In this document: positions 1 through 8,138 of the stretch, in pieces
Position numbering within the stretch: position 1 is the first letter of the stretch
Layout of the letters: the number at the start of each line of letters is the position of its first letter
DNA from: DAOMFM01 sp035429825
GTDB lineage: Bacteria > Acidobacteriota > Blastocatellia > UBA7656 > JADIYM01
DNA: 60,487 nt
Reading direction: 5' to 3'
Assembly: GCA_044224215.1 (NCBI GenBank)
Contig: JBGAKX010000011.1
Location: 1 to 60,487, forward strand
Program-made: the position numbers and the translations under genes
Notes under the pieces: generated by a model
What the model was told of the DNA's origin: nothing
What the model saw: the letters and a program-made list of their open reading frames with translations, nothing else
The model's database searches: none

Positions 1-502
1 GAAGGAGCTTTCCTCAGGGAGCTTCAGGGTCTACACCAACGATGACGTCGTCGGCGTGGAGCTGGGCGGCGCGCTCAAGAACGTCATCGCGATCGCGACG
101 GGCGGCGTGACCGGCCTCGGTCTCGGGCACAACACGGTTGCCGCCATCATCACGCGTGGCCTCGCCGAGATGACGCGCCTGGCGGTCGCCATGGGCGGCC
201 ACGTCGAGACACTGTCGGGGCTCGCGGGTCTAGGCGACCTCGTGCTCACATGCACGGGCGACCTGTCACGCAACAGGTTCGTGGGAATCGAGCTCGGCCG
301 AGGGCGCTCGCTCGACGAGATCCTCGCGGATATGCGCGAGGTCGCAGAGGGCGTGCGCACGACGCGAGCCGCGCGTGCGCTCGGCGTGCGCGCCGGAGTC
401 GAGCTGCCAATCACGAATGCCGTGTACTCGCTGCTGTACGAAGGCGGCCGGCCGCGCGCAATGGCGGACGCCCTGATGGGCCGTCCGCTCAAAAAGGAAT
501 AG
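1..502 (+). CDS. gpsA: NAD(P)H-dependent glycerol-3-phosphate dehydrogenase, C-terminal part
   Basis: The reading frame enters from the left edge (codons begin at base 2) and ends at TAG 500-502, giving about 166 residues of the C-terminal half. Seen: the segment with GVELGGALKNVIAIATG and GLGLGHNTVAAIITRG, then GLAGLGDLVLTC and NRFVGIELGRG, all typical of the GpsA substrate-binding domain, including the catalytic Lys of the LKN motif. The family reduces dihydroxyacetone phosphate to sn-glycerol 3-phosphate for phospholipid synthesis in the cytoplasm. The end YEGGRPRAMADALMGRPLKKE is the normal family terminus. The smpB start lies 2 bases downstream, so the two are probably co-transcribed. 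The N-terminal Rossmann domain is outside the window. Confidence 0.95.
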   Translation, partial: KELSSGSFRVYTNDDVVGVELGGALKNVIAIATGGVTGLGLGHNTVAAIITRGLAEMTRLAVAMGGHVETLSGLAGLGDLVLTCTGDLSRNRFVGIELGRGRSLDEILADMREVAEGVRTTRAARALGVRAGVELPITNAVYSLLYEGGRPRAMADALMGRPLKKE

Positions 503-504
503 CG

Positions 505-975
505 ATGGCCGAAGGGCACGAACCGAATATCCGAAACCGCGAAGCGTTCTTTCAGTACGAGATCCTCGAGACATTCGAGTGCGGCGTGGTTCTGACGGGA
601 ACCGAGGTCAAGTCGATCCGTGAAGGGAAGATCTCGCTGAAGGACGCGTATGCGCTCGTGCGCGACGGCGAGGTGTGGCTCGTGAACTGCCACATCAGCC
701 CGTACACACATGGAAATCGCCTGAATCACGAGCCGCGTCGGACACGCAAACTCCTCCTCAACAAGGCCGAGATCGAAAAGCTCTCGGGTCGCACGGTTGA
801 AAAAGGGCTGACACTCATTCCCACGCGCATGTACTTCAAGAAGGGCAGAGTGAAGGTCGAGATCGGGATTGCTCGCGGCAAGAAACTCTACGACAAGCGC
901 GAAACGGCGCTGCGAAAGACGGTCGATCGTGAAACGCGCGCGGCGCTGAAGGAGCGCGGCAGAGACAGCACCTAG
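505..975 (+). CDS. smpB: SsrA-binding protein SmpB
   Basis: A 156-residue protein, the usual SmpB length. SmpB binds tmRNA and delivers it to ribosomes stalled on broken mRNAs. Seen: N-terminal IRNREAFFQYEILETFECG, then GTEVKSIREGKISLKDAYA, the HISPY segment, LLLNKAEIEKL and the C-terminal RGKKLYDKRE region, whose basic tail reaches the decoding centre in characterised homologues. ATG 505 is chosen because the family starts just before the NRxAFFxY block; the start sits 2 bases after the gpsA stop. No tmRNA gene is visible nearby. Confidence 0.97.
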   Translation: MAEGHEPNIRNREAFFQYEILETFECGVVLTGTEVKSIREGKISLKDAYALVRDGEVWLVNCHISPYTHGNRLNHEPRRTRKLLLNKAEIEKLSGRTVEKGLTLIPTRMYFKKGRVKVEIGIARGKKLYDKRETALRKTVDRETRAALKERGRDST

Positions 976-1006
976 GGAGGTGACGCGCGTGTCGACCGCG
1001 TCCGCG

Positions 1007-1035
1007 TTGCCGTCGCCCGAATCGGCCCTTATAAT
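1007..1035 (+). promoter_or_regulatory. Sigma-70-type promoter for pepA
   Basis: TTGCCG (1007-1012), a 17-base spacer and a perfect TATAAT (1030-1035) lie in the smpB-pepA gap, about 50 bases before the pepA start. The -10 box and the spacing are consensus. The -35 resembles those I see before ribA's divergent neighbour, sdhC and leuS. Confidence 0.75.
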
Positions 1036-1087
1036 GCCCCGCTTTGTTGAGGGGCAAGGCGAGCCGTTGTGATGAACAGGAGTGCGA

Positions 1088-2569
1088 ATGGAAGTCAAAG
1101 CTGACGCAGGGAAGTTCTTTGAGGTCGAGGCAGATGCGCTGGTCGTCGTCATATTTGAGGGCGAGAGCGCGTCCGACGGTATTCTTGCGGAACTCGACGC
1201 AAAGACCGACGGCCTCGTCACGGAACTGATGGGCACCGACGAACTCCGCGGCAAGTCGGGAGACATGATCCTTGCGTACCGCCCCGGAGCCCTCAAGGCA
1301 AAGCGTGTACTCTTCGTGGGCGTCGGCAAGCGCGCGGAATTTGACCTGGAGGGCGTGCGACAGGCTGCCGGCGCGGCTGCGCGGCATCTGCGGTCCAAGG
1401 GCGCAAAGACGATGGCGGTCCTCCGCAGGTCCGACATCGATATCGTCGAGTCGGCCCAGGCCGTCGTCGAGGGCGTGCTGCTGGGGTTGTACGAAGGCGA
1501 CGTCTATCGAACGTCCGACCGCGAAGAGCGGCGCATCGAATCGCTTATATTGTGCACGGCTGGCGGCGGCAGCGCCGAAGACCTCGAGCGCGGCATCACC
1601 CGTGGCAAGGTCGTTGGAGACGCGACCAACTTCACGCGCGAGCTCGTCAACGAGCCCAGCAACTTTCTGACGCCGGCGGTGCTCGCGCAGCGCGCTCGTG
1701 AAATGGCTCAGAAGTCCGGGCTCGCGATCGATGTGCTCGACGAGAAGCGCATGCAGGAGCTCGGCATGGGAGCGATCCTCGGCGTGGGCCGCGGCTCGGA
1801 TGAACCAGCCCAGCTCGTTGTGCTGAGGTATGCACACGACAGCGCGCCCGCTGACCGTACGATCGCGCTCGTCGGGAAGGGTGTCACGTTCGACACGGGC
1901 GGTATCTCGATCAAGAGCTCGGACGGTATGGACCGGATGAAGTACGACATGGCCGGCGCCGCCGCCGTGTTCGGGGCGATGCGCGCCATCGCCCAGCTTC
2001 AGCCCAAGGTCAACGTGATCGGCGTCGCGCCGCTCGTCGAGAACATGCCATCGGGACGAGCTTTGAAACCCGGCGATATCATCAAGTCGCTGTCGGGCCG
2101 CTCGATCGAGGTGCTGAATACCGACGCCGAGGGACGCCTGATCCTGGCGGACGCGCTGACCTACGCGCGCCGACTTGGTGCGACGGAACTGATTGACCTC
2201 GCAACACTTACCGGGGCAGTGTCGATTACGCTCGGCACTGTAAATGCGGCAATTCTCGGCACGGACGCTCGGCTCGTGGCGGACCTCATCGCCGCCGGCA
2301 AGGCGGCAGGCGAACGGATCTGGCAGCTGCCGCTCGACCCCGAGTACCGCGAGATTGTCAAAAGCGACGTTGCCGACCTCAGGAATTCGACGGGACGGCC
2401 TGCCGGCACGATCACCGCGGCGCAGTTTCTGCGGGAGTTTGCCGAAGACACGGCGTGGGCCCACCTCGACATCGCAGGGGTTGCGTGGCTCGGCGAGAAA
2501 AAGAGCCACATGGCAAAGGGACCATCCGGATTCGGTGTCCGCACGCTCGTGAACTACGCAACCGCGTGA
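1088..2569 (+). CDS. pepA: Leucyl aminopeptidase (M17 family)
   Basis: A 493-residue cytosolic metallo-aminopeptidase that removes N-terminal residues from peptides; the family is a hexamer with two divalent metals per active site. Seen: an N-terminal macro-like domain (about 1-160) and the C-terminal catalytic domain with VGKGVTFDTGGISIK (near 262-276, catalytic Lys and metal ligands), the signature NTDAEGRL (near 343-350, with the catalytic Arg) and ATLTGA. ATG 1088 is preferred over the in-frame GTG at 1082 because AGGAG at 1078-1082 is then 5 bases upstream. It has its own promoter at 1007-1035. Confidence 0.95.
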   Translation: MEVKADAGKFFEVEADALVVVIFEGESASDGILAELDAKTDGLVTELMGTDELRGKSGDMILAYRPGALKAKRVLFVGVGKRAEFDLEGVRQAAGAAARHLRSKGAKTMAVLRRSDIDIVESAQAVVEGVLLGLYEGDVYRTSDREERRIESLILCTAGGGSAEDLERGITRGKVVGDATNFTRELVNEPSNFLTPAVLAQRAREMAQKSGLAIDVLDEKRMQELGMGAILGVGRGSDEPAQLVVLRYAHDSAPADRTIALVGKGVTFDTGGISIKSSDGMDRMKYDMAGAAAVFGAMRAIAQLQPKVNVIGVAPLVENMPSGRALKPGDIIKSLSGRSIEVLNTDAEGRLILADALTYARRLGATELIDLATLTGAVSITLGTVNAAILGTDARLVADLIAAGKAAGERIWQLPLDPEYREIVKSDVADLRNSTGRPAGTITAAQFLREFAEDTAWAHLDIAGVAWLGEKKSHMAKGPSGFGVRTLVNYATA

Positions 2570-2691
2570 ACTCTTGGGAAAGTGAGTGGAACCGATCGCG
2601 GCCGAGCGCGTTGGACGGATGTTTGAAACGGACATTTCGTGAGAGGATTCATAGGAGTATTCGGACGCCGGATTCTTCAAGACGTATCGTT

Positions 2692-3777
2692 ATGAGACAG
2701 ATTGTCAGCATTTCACTCGCATGCCTGCTCGGGGTTTGTACCGCGCACGTGTGCTCCGCACAGGATGGTCAAGGCGAACCGCAGGGCGACCCAAAGGTCC
2801 GCAACGAAGTGGTGCCTACCGTTACGGATCCGAAACCGGCCCCAAAGCCAGTTGCAAAGCCTGCCCCGTCGAACGAAAAGATCGTGACTCCGGTCGATCC
2901 GGCCAAGAAGGCCCAGATCGAGAAGCGGAACGAGAAGGACGAGAAGCGGGAGGCCGAATACGAAAAGCGCATTGCGGAGAAGAAGCGCAAGATCGCCGAA
3001 TCAGCGCTTCATCCGGGCGACGAGGTTCCAAACCCGAACCCGACTCCTGCCCCACCGACGCCAAAGCCGGTGTCCAAGACGAGCGCGCTATCGGTGAATC
3101 CCAAGTTCGACAAGGCGATCGCCGTCCACGGACAGCGGCTCTCGTCGGGCACTCCAAAGCAGAAAGTGTTTTCGGCACAGGCACTTGGACAGACGCGTGA
3201 CTCCCGTGCACTCCCGCTGCTCGACGGCGCGCTCAAGGATTCCGATCCCGCGGTTCGTGCCGCTGCGGCAGACTCTCTGGGGGATCTCGGCTCGACGGAA
3301 TCGGTCGGCGTGCTCGAACATGCGATGACGGACCAGGATGCGCGTGTCCGCGCTTCGGCCGCCGAGGCGCTCGGCAGCATCGCGGCGCCGGCGTCGATCC
3401 CCTCGCTGATCAACGCGCTGAAGGACAGCGACGCGAATGTGCGCGCATCGGCTGCGGCGTCGCTCGGCGCCTATGGCACTCCGCAGGTTGCCGATGCATT
3501 GATTGCGACGCTTGGCGACAGCAACGAGGATGTGCGGGACGCGGCGGCCGAGGCGCTCGGCTATGTGGCCGACCCGCGAAGCATCGCACCGCTCGTCACC
3601 GTGCTTCAGGTCGATACGTCGGCGCTCGTCCGATCGACCGCGGCGTCCGCGCTTGGCGAGATCGGCGATGCAAAGGCCGTCCAGGCGCTTGCGGATGCAT
3701 CGCGGAAGGACCGCGACGCGTCGGTGCGACAGGCTGCCAAGGAAGCGCTCGAGGAGATCACGTCGGCATCGCGCTGA
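2692..3777 (+). CDS. Secreted HEAT-repeat protein with charged proline-rich linker
   Basis: 361 residues. An N-terminal signal peptide (MRQIVSISLACLLGV..., probable cleavage after CSA near residue 23) is followed by a low-complexity stretch (about 25-130) rich in Pro, Lys and Glu, including a charged part dominated by KRxEKDEKRE patterns that may form a helix. From about residue 140 to the end come at least six HEAT/PBS-lyase-type repeats of about 31 residues, each with a D-x-x-V-R-A-A-A-A-x-A-L-G core. Such repeats usually bind other proteins; no enzyme motif is visible. The upstream extension of the frame lacks family features, so the ATG before the signal peptide is the start. Location is probably periplasmic. 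A strong hairpin follows the stop. Confidence 0.85.
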   Translation: MRQIVSISLACLLGVCTAHVCSAQDGQGEPQGDPKVRNEVVPTVTDPKPAPKPVAKPAPSNEKIVTPVDPAKKAQIEKRNEKDEKREAEYEKRIAEKKRKIAESALHPGDEVPNPNPTPAPPTPKPVSKTSALSVNPKFDKAIAVHGQRLSSGTPKQKVFSAQALGQTRDSRALPLLDGALKDSDPAVRAAAADSLGDLGSTESVGVLEHAMTDQDARVRASAAEALGSIAAPASIPSLINALKDSDANVRASAAASLGAYGTPQVADALIATLGDSNEDVRDAAAEALGYVADPRSIAPLVTVLQVDTSALVRSTAASALGEIGDAKAVQALADASRKDRDASVRQAAKEALEEITSASR

Positions 3778-3797
3778 TCCCGCTCGCACGACATCTG

Positions 3798-3833
3798 GCC
3801 ACGAGTCCGGCGCATGCTCGCCGGGCTCGTGGC
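3798..3833 (+). terminator. Hairpin after the HEAT-repeat gene
   Basis: GCCACGAG (3798-3805) pairs with CTCGTGGC (3826-3833), and CCGGCG with CGCCGG inside it, joined by one T-G pair: a 15-base-pair stem with the 6-base loop CATGCT. It begins 21 bases after the stop codon. There is only a weak T-rich stretch behind it, so it may be an RNA-end stabiliser rather than a strong intrinsic terminator. Confidence 0.65.
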
Positions 3834-3863
3834 TTGTCACATTTGCAAGCTGTCATCTAATAT
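3834..3863 (+). promoter_or_regulatory. Probable promoter for the GWxTD gene
   Basis: TTGTCA (3834-3839, five of six consensus bases), an 18-base spacer and TAATAT (3858-3863). It lies directly after the preceding hairpin and 58 bases before the start codon. The -10 match is moderate. Confidence 0.45.
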
Positions 3864-3920
3864 TGCGTTTTGGATTTGTACCTCTGCAGACGTTGTCGAG
3901 TGATCAAGAAGGAGATTGAG

Positions 3921-5558
3921 ATGTCCACGCGAACTCTGAGGCTTCATACCGTCGCGGTTCTGGCGGCACTCGTGCTGCTTGGCGGTCTGGCGGTCCAACC
4001 CGCGCTGGCCCGGCCAGGCGGCGACGACAAGTCCGGCAAGAAGCAGAAGAAAGAGCTTGACGACGTGTTCAAGCGCTGGCTCAACGAGGATGTGAAGTAC
4101 ATCATCTCTCCGGAAGAGCGCGATGCCTTCAAGAAGCTCGCAACGGATGAAGAGCGCGAGCAGTTCATCGACCAGTTCTGGCTGCGCCGCGACCCGGATC
4201 CCGACACACCCGAGAATTCCGTCCGCGAAGAGCACTATCGCCGCATCGCGTATGCAAACGAAAAGTTCACGTCGGGCATCGCCGGCTGGCGAACCGACCG
4301 CGGCCGCATCTACATCGCGTGGGGCAAGCCGGACGAGACCGAGTCGTATCCGACCGGCCAGGTCTATGACCGACCGCAGTGGCAGGGCGGCGGCTCGACG
4401 ACCACCTACGCGTACGAGGTCTGGTGGTACCGGCACCTCGAGGGCGTGGGCGACGACATCGAGATCGAGTTCGTCGATCCCTCGGGCAGCGGCGAGTACC
4501 GGATCGCGAACAATCCGTACGAGAAGGACGCGCTGACGTACGTCGGCAACGCCGGCGCTACCGATTGGGAGCAGCTTGGCCTTGCCAATCGCACGGATCG
4601 TCCGATTTACGGTGGACAGGGCGGCCGCTACTACAATCCACCTGCCAACAAGACCCAGTTCGCGATCATCGAGCAACACGCGGCGCTCTTCAAGGGACCT
4701 GGCCAGAACCAGAAGTTCGACGACCTGCGGCTGACAGCTCTCGATCCGAAGATCGAGGCGAACGCGCTGCCGTTCTCTGTCCGAGCGGACTTCTATCGCG
4801 TGTCGGACAAGGACGTGGCGACGGCGCTGACGCTGCAGATCGACCACAGCGATCTCGCGTTCCAGAACAGCGGAGGCGTGTACTCCGCGACCGTAAACGT
4901 TCAGGGCCGCCTGACCCAGCTGTCCGGCAAGAACGCCGGGTACTTCCAGGAGGTGATCTCGACGCCGCGTTACAGCGACGAGAACATCGCGCTCGGCGAG
5001 CAGCAGAAGTCGGTCTTTCAGAAGAACGTGCTGCTGGCCCCGGGACGCTACAAGGTGGACTTCATCGCGCGCGACGTGACGAGCGGCAAGACGGGCATCG
5101 TCACGCAGAGCTTCATCGTTCCGCGCTACACCGAGTCCAAGCTGTCGACGAGCAGTGTGGTTCTGGCGACGAAGATCGAGGAATCGGGGCCGAAGTCGAC
5201 GACGCCCCAGTTCATCATTGGCAAGTTCAAGGTCGTGCCGAATGTCTCGAACACGTACAAGGTCGGCCAGCCGATCAACGTGTTCGTCCAGATCTACGAC
5301 GCCGAGATGGATCAGACGACGCTGAAACCCGCGGTAGACATCGAGTACGTCCTGCTGCTCGACGGCAAGGAAGTCAAGCGCGTCACGTGGACCGACGCCG
5401 ACAAGCTGTCGGATCTGACCGGGACGCAGCTCGCCATCGGCGAGGTCGTTTCGACAGAGGGTCTTGCGCCAGGCAACTACGTGCTGCAGGTGCGCGTCAC
5501 GGATCGCGTGGCCCAGAAGACGCTTCAGCCCCAGACGGAGGTCACCCTCACGCAGTAG
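3921..5558 (+). CDS. Secreted GWxTD domain-containing protein
   Basis: 545 residues with a signal peptide (about 1-31, ending LAVQPALA). The mature part begins with a lysine-rich stretch, then a helical region (KKLATDEEREQFIDQFWLRRDP) and the domain signature GWRTDRGRIYIAWGKPDE near residues 120-137; the C-terminal half looks beta-rich. The GWxTD family is common in Acidobacteriota and related groups and has no established biochemical role. The start has a clean AAGGAG at 3909-3914, 6 bases before ATG. It sits alone between a promoter/hairpin pair and aspS, so it is probably monocistronic. The function is unknown; a cell-envelope role is inference. Confidence 0.9.
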   Translation: MSTRTLRLHTVAVLAALVLLGGLAVQPALARPGGDDKSGKKQKKELDDVFKRWLNEDVKYIISPEERDAFKKLATDEEREQFIDQFWLRRDPDPDTPENSVREEHYRRIAYANEKFTSGIAGWRTDRGRIYIAWGKPDETESYPTGQVYDRPQWQGGGSTTTYAYEVWWYRHLEGVGDDIEIEFVDPSGSGEYRIANNPYEKDALTYVGNAGATDWEQLGLANRTDRPIYGGQGGRYYNPPANKTQFAIIEQHAALFKGPGQNQKFDDLRLTALDPKIEANALPFSVRADFYRVSDKDVATALTLQIDHSDLAFQNSGGVYSATVNVQGRLTQLSGKNAGYFQEVISTPRYSDENIALGEQQKSVFQKNVLLAPGRYKVDFIARDVTSGKTGIVTQSFIVPRYTESKLSTSSVVLATKIEESGPKSTTPQFIIGKFKVVPNVSNTYKVGQPINVFVQIYDAEMDQTTLKPAVDIEYVLLLDGKEVKRVTWTDADKLSDLTGTQLAIGEVVSTEGLAPGNYVLQVRVTDRVAQKTLQPQTEVTLTQ

Positions 5559-5593
5559 TCGGTTGTATTGTTTTCACGGTCCGGTTCTCTGTT

Positions 5594-5626
5594 GGGTCAG
5601 GGGCGAGGAGAATTCGTTCCTGACCC
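5594..5626. repeat. Palindromic element upstream of aspS
   Basis: GGGTCAGG (5594-5601) and its reverse complement CCTGACCC (5619-5626) flank 17 bases containing GAGGAGAATTCG. It occupies most of the gap between the GWxTD gene and aspS. It could be a REP-like dispersed palindrome, or the hairpin that ends the upstream transcript. I see no second full copy in this window. Confidence 0.5.
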
Positions 5627-5672
5627 TTCGGATTTTCAGGCCGCCGCATCGCGGCCGGATCCCGCGCTTGTC

Positions 5673-7451
5673 ATGAAGCCGAACACCTATCGCACGCATA
5701 CATGCGACGCGCTTCGCGAATCGGACGACGGATCGTCGATCCGGCTTGCCGGGTGGGTGCACGCCGTTCGGGATCACAAGGGCGTCGTGTTCGTGAGCCT
5801 TCGCGATCACTACGGACAGACGCAGGTCGTCTTTGACGACGACCACGCCGAGATACGCGACCTTGCGCGGCATCTGCACGTCGAGTCGGTCGTGTCCGTC
5901 GAGGGCGTCGTGCGCATTCGGCCGGCCGGCACCGAGAACCGGTTGCTCGCAACGGGCGCCATCGAGGTCCACGCGTCCGCGCTGCACATGCTCTCCGCGG
6001 CCGAGCACGTGCCGTTTCAGGTCGCGCGTGACGACGGAGTGCACGAGGACTTGCGATTGCGGTACCGGTTCATCGACCTCAGGCGCGAGCGCTTGCAGCG
6101 TAACCTCAAGACCCGCGCGCGCGTGATTTCGCACATCCGCGGGTACATGGAGCGCGAGGGGTTTCTCGAGGTGCACACGCCGATTCTCGCGAACAGTTCG
6201 CCGGAGGGCGCGCGCGACTACCTCGTTCCGTCGCGGATCCATCCCGGAACGTTCTATGCCCTTCCGCAGGCGCCGCAGCAGTTCAAGCAGCTGCTGATGG
6301 TGTCGGGCGTCGATCGCTACTACCAGATCGCTCCGTGCTTTCGCGACGAGGATGCGCGCGCGGACCGCAGCCCCGGCGAGTTCTATCAGCTCGATCTCGA
6401 AATGGCGTTCGCCGAACAGGAGGACGTCTTCTCGGTCGTCGAACCGCTGATGATCGAGCTGACCGAGCAGATCGGCCGCAAGCGCGTCATGACCAAGCCG
6501 TTTCCGCGGGTCACCTATCGCGAGAGTCTCGATCGATTCGGCACGGACAAGCCGGACATGCGGTTCGGAATGGAGATCGCCGACGTGACCGACGTGTTCG
6601 AGGCGAGCGAGTTCGCGACGTTTTCACGCGCCGCGGCCAAGGGCGGGGTTGTCCGGGCGATCGGCGTGCCAGGGGCCGCGTCGTGGACGCGATCGCTCAT
6701 TCGCCGCTACGAGGATCGCGCGAAACAACTCGGCGCGGCGGGTCTCGTAGTGATCGGGTATGACGAGTCCTCGACGTACGGCGGCGGTCTGGCGAAGTTC
6801 CTGACGGCCGGAGAGCTCGACGCACTCGCAGAGCGGACGTCGGCCGGCGCCGGAGATCTCGTGTGGCTCGTTGCCGGCGCGACGGAGATCGTTGGCCGCG
6901 TACTTGGCGTTCTGCGGGTCGAAGCGGCCGAACACCTCGGGCTTCGCGATCCCGACACGCTCGCATGGGGCTGGATCACGGACTTTCCGATGTACGAGCG
7001 CGACCCCGACTCGGGCCGCGTCGACTTCAGTCACAATCCGTTCTCGATGCCACGCGGTGGGCTCGACGCGCTCAACTCGATGGATCCGTGCGACATCACG
7101 GCGTTCCAGTACGACATCTTCTGCAATGGCCTGGAGTTGAGCTCGGGCGCAGTTCGCAACTACCAGCCTGAGATCATGTACCGCGCGTTCGAGATCGCCG
7201 GTTACTCGCGCCAGGAGGTCGACGACAGGTTTGGCCACATGATTGAAGCGTTCAAGTTCGGCGCTCCGCCTCACGCGGGCATCGCGCCGGGCATCGAGCG
7301 GATCGTGATGCTGATGGCCGGGGAGCCCAACCTTCGCGAGGTCGTGCCGTTCCCGAAGAACCAGCATTGCCGCGACCTCATGCTTGGTGCGCCGTCGGCC
7401 GTGCCGGACGAGCATCTGCGCGAGCTTCACATTCGCGTCGTCGAGGACTAG
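5673..7451 (+). CDS. aspS: Aspartyl-tRNA synthetase
   Basis: 592 residues, the full bacterial-type length with the GAD insertion domain. It charges tRNA-Asp (or also tRNA-Asn in species lacking AsnRS). Seen: N-terminal OB fold with GWVHAVRDHKGVVFVSLRD, class II motif 1 region (ILANSSPEGARDYLVPSR), motif 2 near residues 220-245 (FRDEDARADRSPGEFYQLD), and motif 3 near 535 (GIAPGIERIVMLM). ATG 5673 is chosen to match the family N-terminus; no good Shine-Dalgarno precedes it. The stop overlaps the convergent pcp stop by 4 bases, so no terminator separates them. Confidence 0.97.
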   Translation: MKPNTYRTHTCDALRESDDGSSIRLAGWVHAVRDHKGVVFVSLRDHYGQTQVVFDDDHAEIRDLARHLHVESVVSVEGVVRIRPAGTENRLLATGAIEVHASALHMLSAAEHVPFQVARDDGVHEDLRLRYRFIDLRRERLQRNLKTRARVISHIRGYMEREGFLEVHTPILANSSPEGARDYLVPSRIHPGTFYALPQAPQQFKQLLMVSGVDRYYQIAPCFRDEDARADRSPGEFYQLDLEMAFAEQEDVFSVVEPLMIELTEQIGRKRVMTKPFPRVTYRESLDRFGTDKPDMRFGMEIADVTDVFEASEFATFSRAAAKGGVVRAIGVPGAASWTRSLIRRYEDRAKQLGAAGLVVIGYDESSTYGGGLAKFLTAGELDALAERTSAGAGDLVWLVAGATEIVGRVLGVLRVEAAEHLGLRDPDTLAWGWITDFPMYERDPDSGRVDFSHNPFSMPRGGLDALNSMDPCDITAFQYDIFCNGLELSSGAVRNYQPEIMYRAFEIAGYSRQEVDDRFGHMIEAFKFGAPPHAGIAPGIERIVMLMAGEPNLREVVPFPKNQHCRDLMLGAPSAVPDEHLRELHIRVVED

Positions 7452-8062
7452 GCCGGCAGCTGGCCGAGAATCGCCTGGATGGCGATCGTGACGCCGACCA
7501 CGAGCGTCGAGAAGGGCATCGAAGGCGATCCTTCGGGCACCGCCTCGGACATCTGCGGTATGTGAATGAACCCCGCGCGGCACGGCGCGCCGCTGCGCTC
7601 GATGTGGTGCAGCATCGCATATGACACGTGGTTGCACAGGTACGTCCCGGCCGAGTTCGAGACGCGTGACGGCAATCCCGATGCCGAGAGCGCGGCCACG
7701 ATCCGCTTGACCGGAAGCGTCGACAAATAAGCAGCCGGCGCACCGGCGATCACCGGTTCGTCGACAGGCTGATTGCCGGCATTGTCGGGGATCCGATAGT
7801 CATCCACGTTGATGGCGACACGTTCCGGCGTGATCTCGTCGCGATCGCCCGCGATGCCGAGCATCACCACGAAGTCCGGTGAAACCCGGTCGAACGCGTG
7901 AACGAGCATGTCCGCCGACTCGCCCCGGACCGTCGGCAGCTCGATCTTGACGAGATCGCAGCCTTCGAGACCCTCCTCCCAGATGCGCCGCGCCACTTCG
8001 GCCGACGCATTGACCGAATGCTCGCCGAATGGTCCAAACCCGCTCAGAAGTAGTCGCGCCAC
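7448..8062 (-). CDS. pcp: Pyroglutamyl peptidase I (C15)
   Basis: 204 residues, close to the usual 200-215. The enzyme removes N-terminal 5-oxoproline (pyroglutamate) from peptides in the cytoplasm. Seen: N-terminal LLLSGFGPFGEHSVNAS, the Glu-containing block TPERVAINVDDYRIPDN, the nucleophile Cys in NSAGTYLCNHVSYAMLHH, and the catalytic His in GFIHIPQMSE, so the Glu-Cys-His triad is intact. It is last in a minus-strand run after DUF969 and DUF979 membrane proteins, an association that suggests a joint role with pyroglutamyl compounds. Confidence 0.95.
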   Translation of the reverse strand: MARLLLSGFGPFGEHSVNASAEVARRIWEEGLEGCDLVKIELPTVRGESADMLVHAFDRVSPDFVVMLGIAGDRDEITPERVAINVDDYRIPDNAGNQPVDEPVIAGAPAAYLSTLPVKRIVAALSASGLPSRVSNSAGTYLCNHVSYAMLHHIERSGAPCRAGFIHIPQMSEAVPEGSPSMPFSTLVVGVTIAIQAILGQLPA

Positions 8063-8138
8063 ACGCTGCTCCTCACGATCCGCCGACCGAAACCTTCGAG
8101 ATCCGGTGAGATATCTTACACGTCAACGCGAACAGCAC

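Noticed and set aside
31..1437. Minus-strand 468-codon frame opposite gpsA, smpB and pepA
   Set aside because: Ser/Arg/Pro-rich composition, crosses three well-supported genes, no promoter or ribosome-binding site.
836..2680. Long minus-strand open frame of 614 codons opposite pepA
   Set aside because: It lies exactly antisense to pepA, which has a full set of M17 motifs, and its translation is Arg/His/Asp-rich without domains, as expected for a GC-rich shadow frame.
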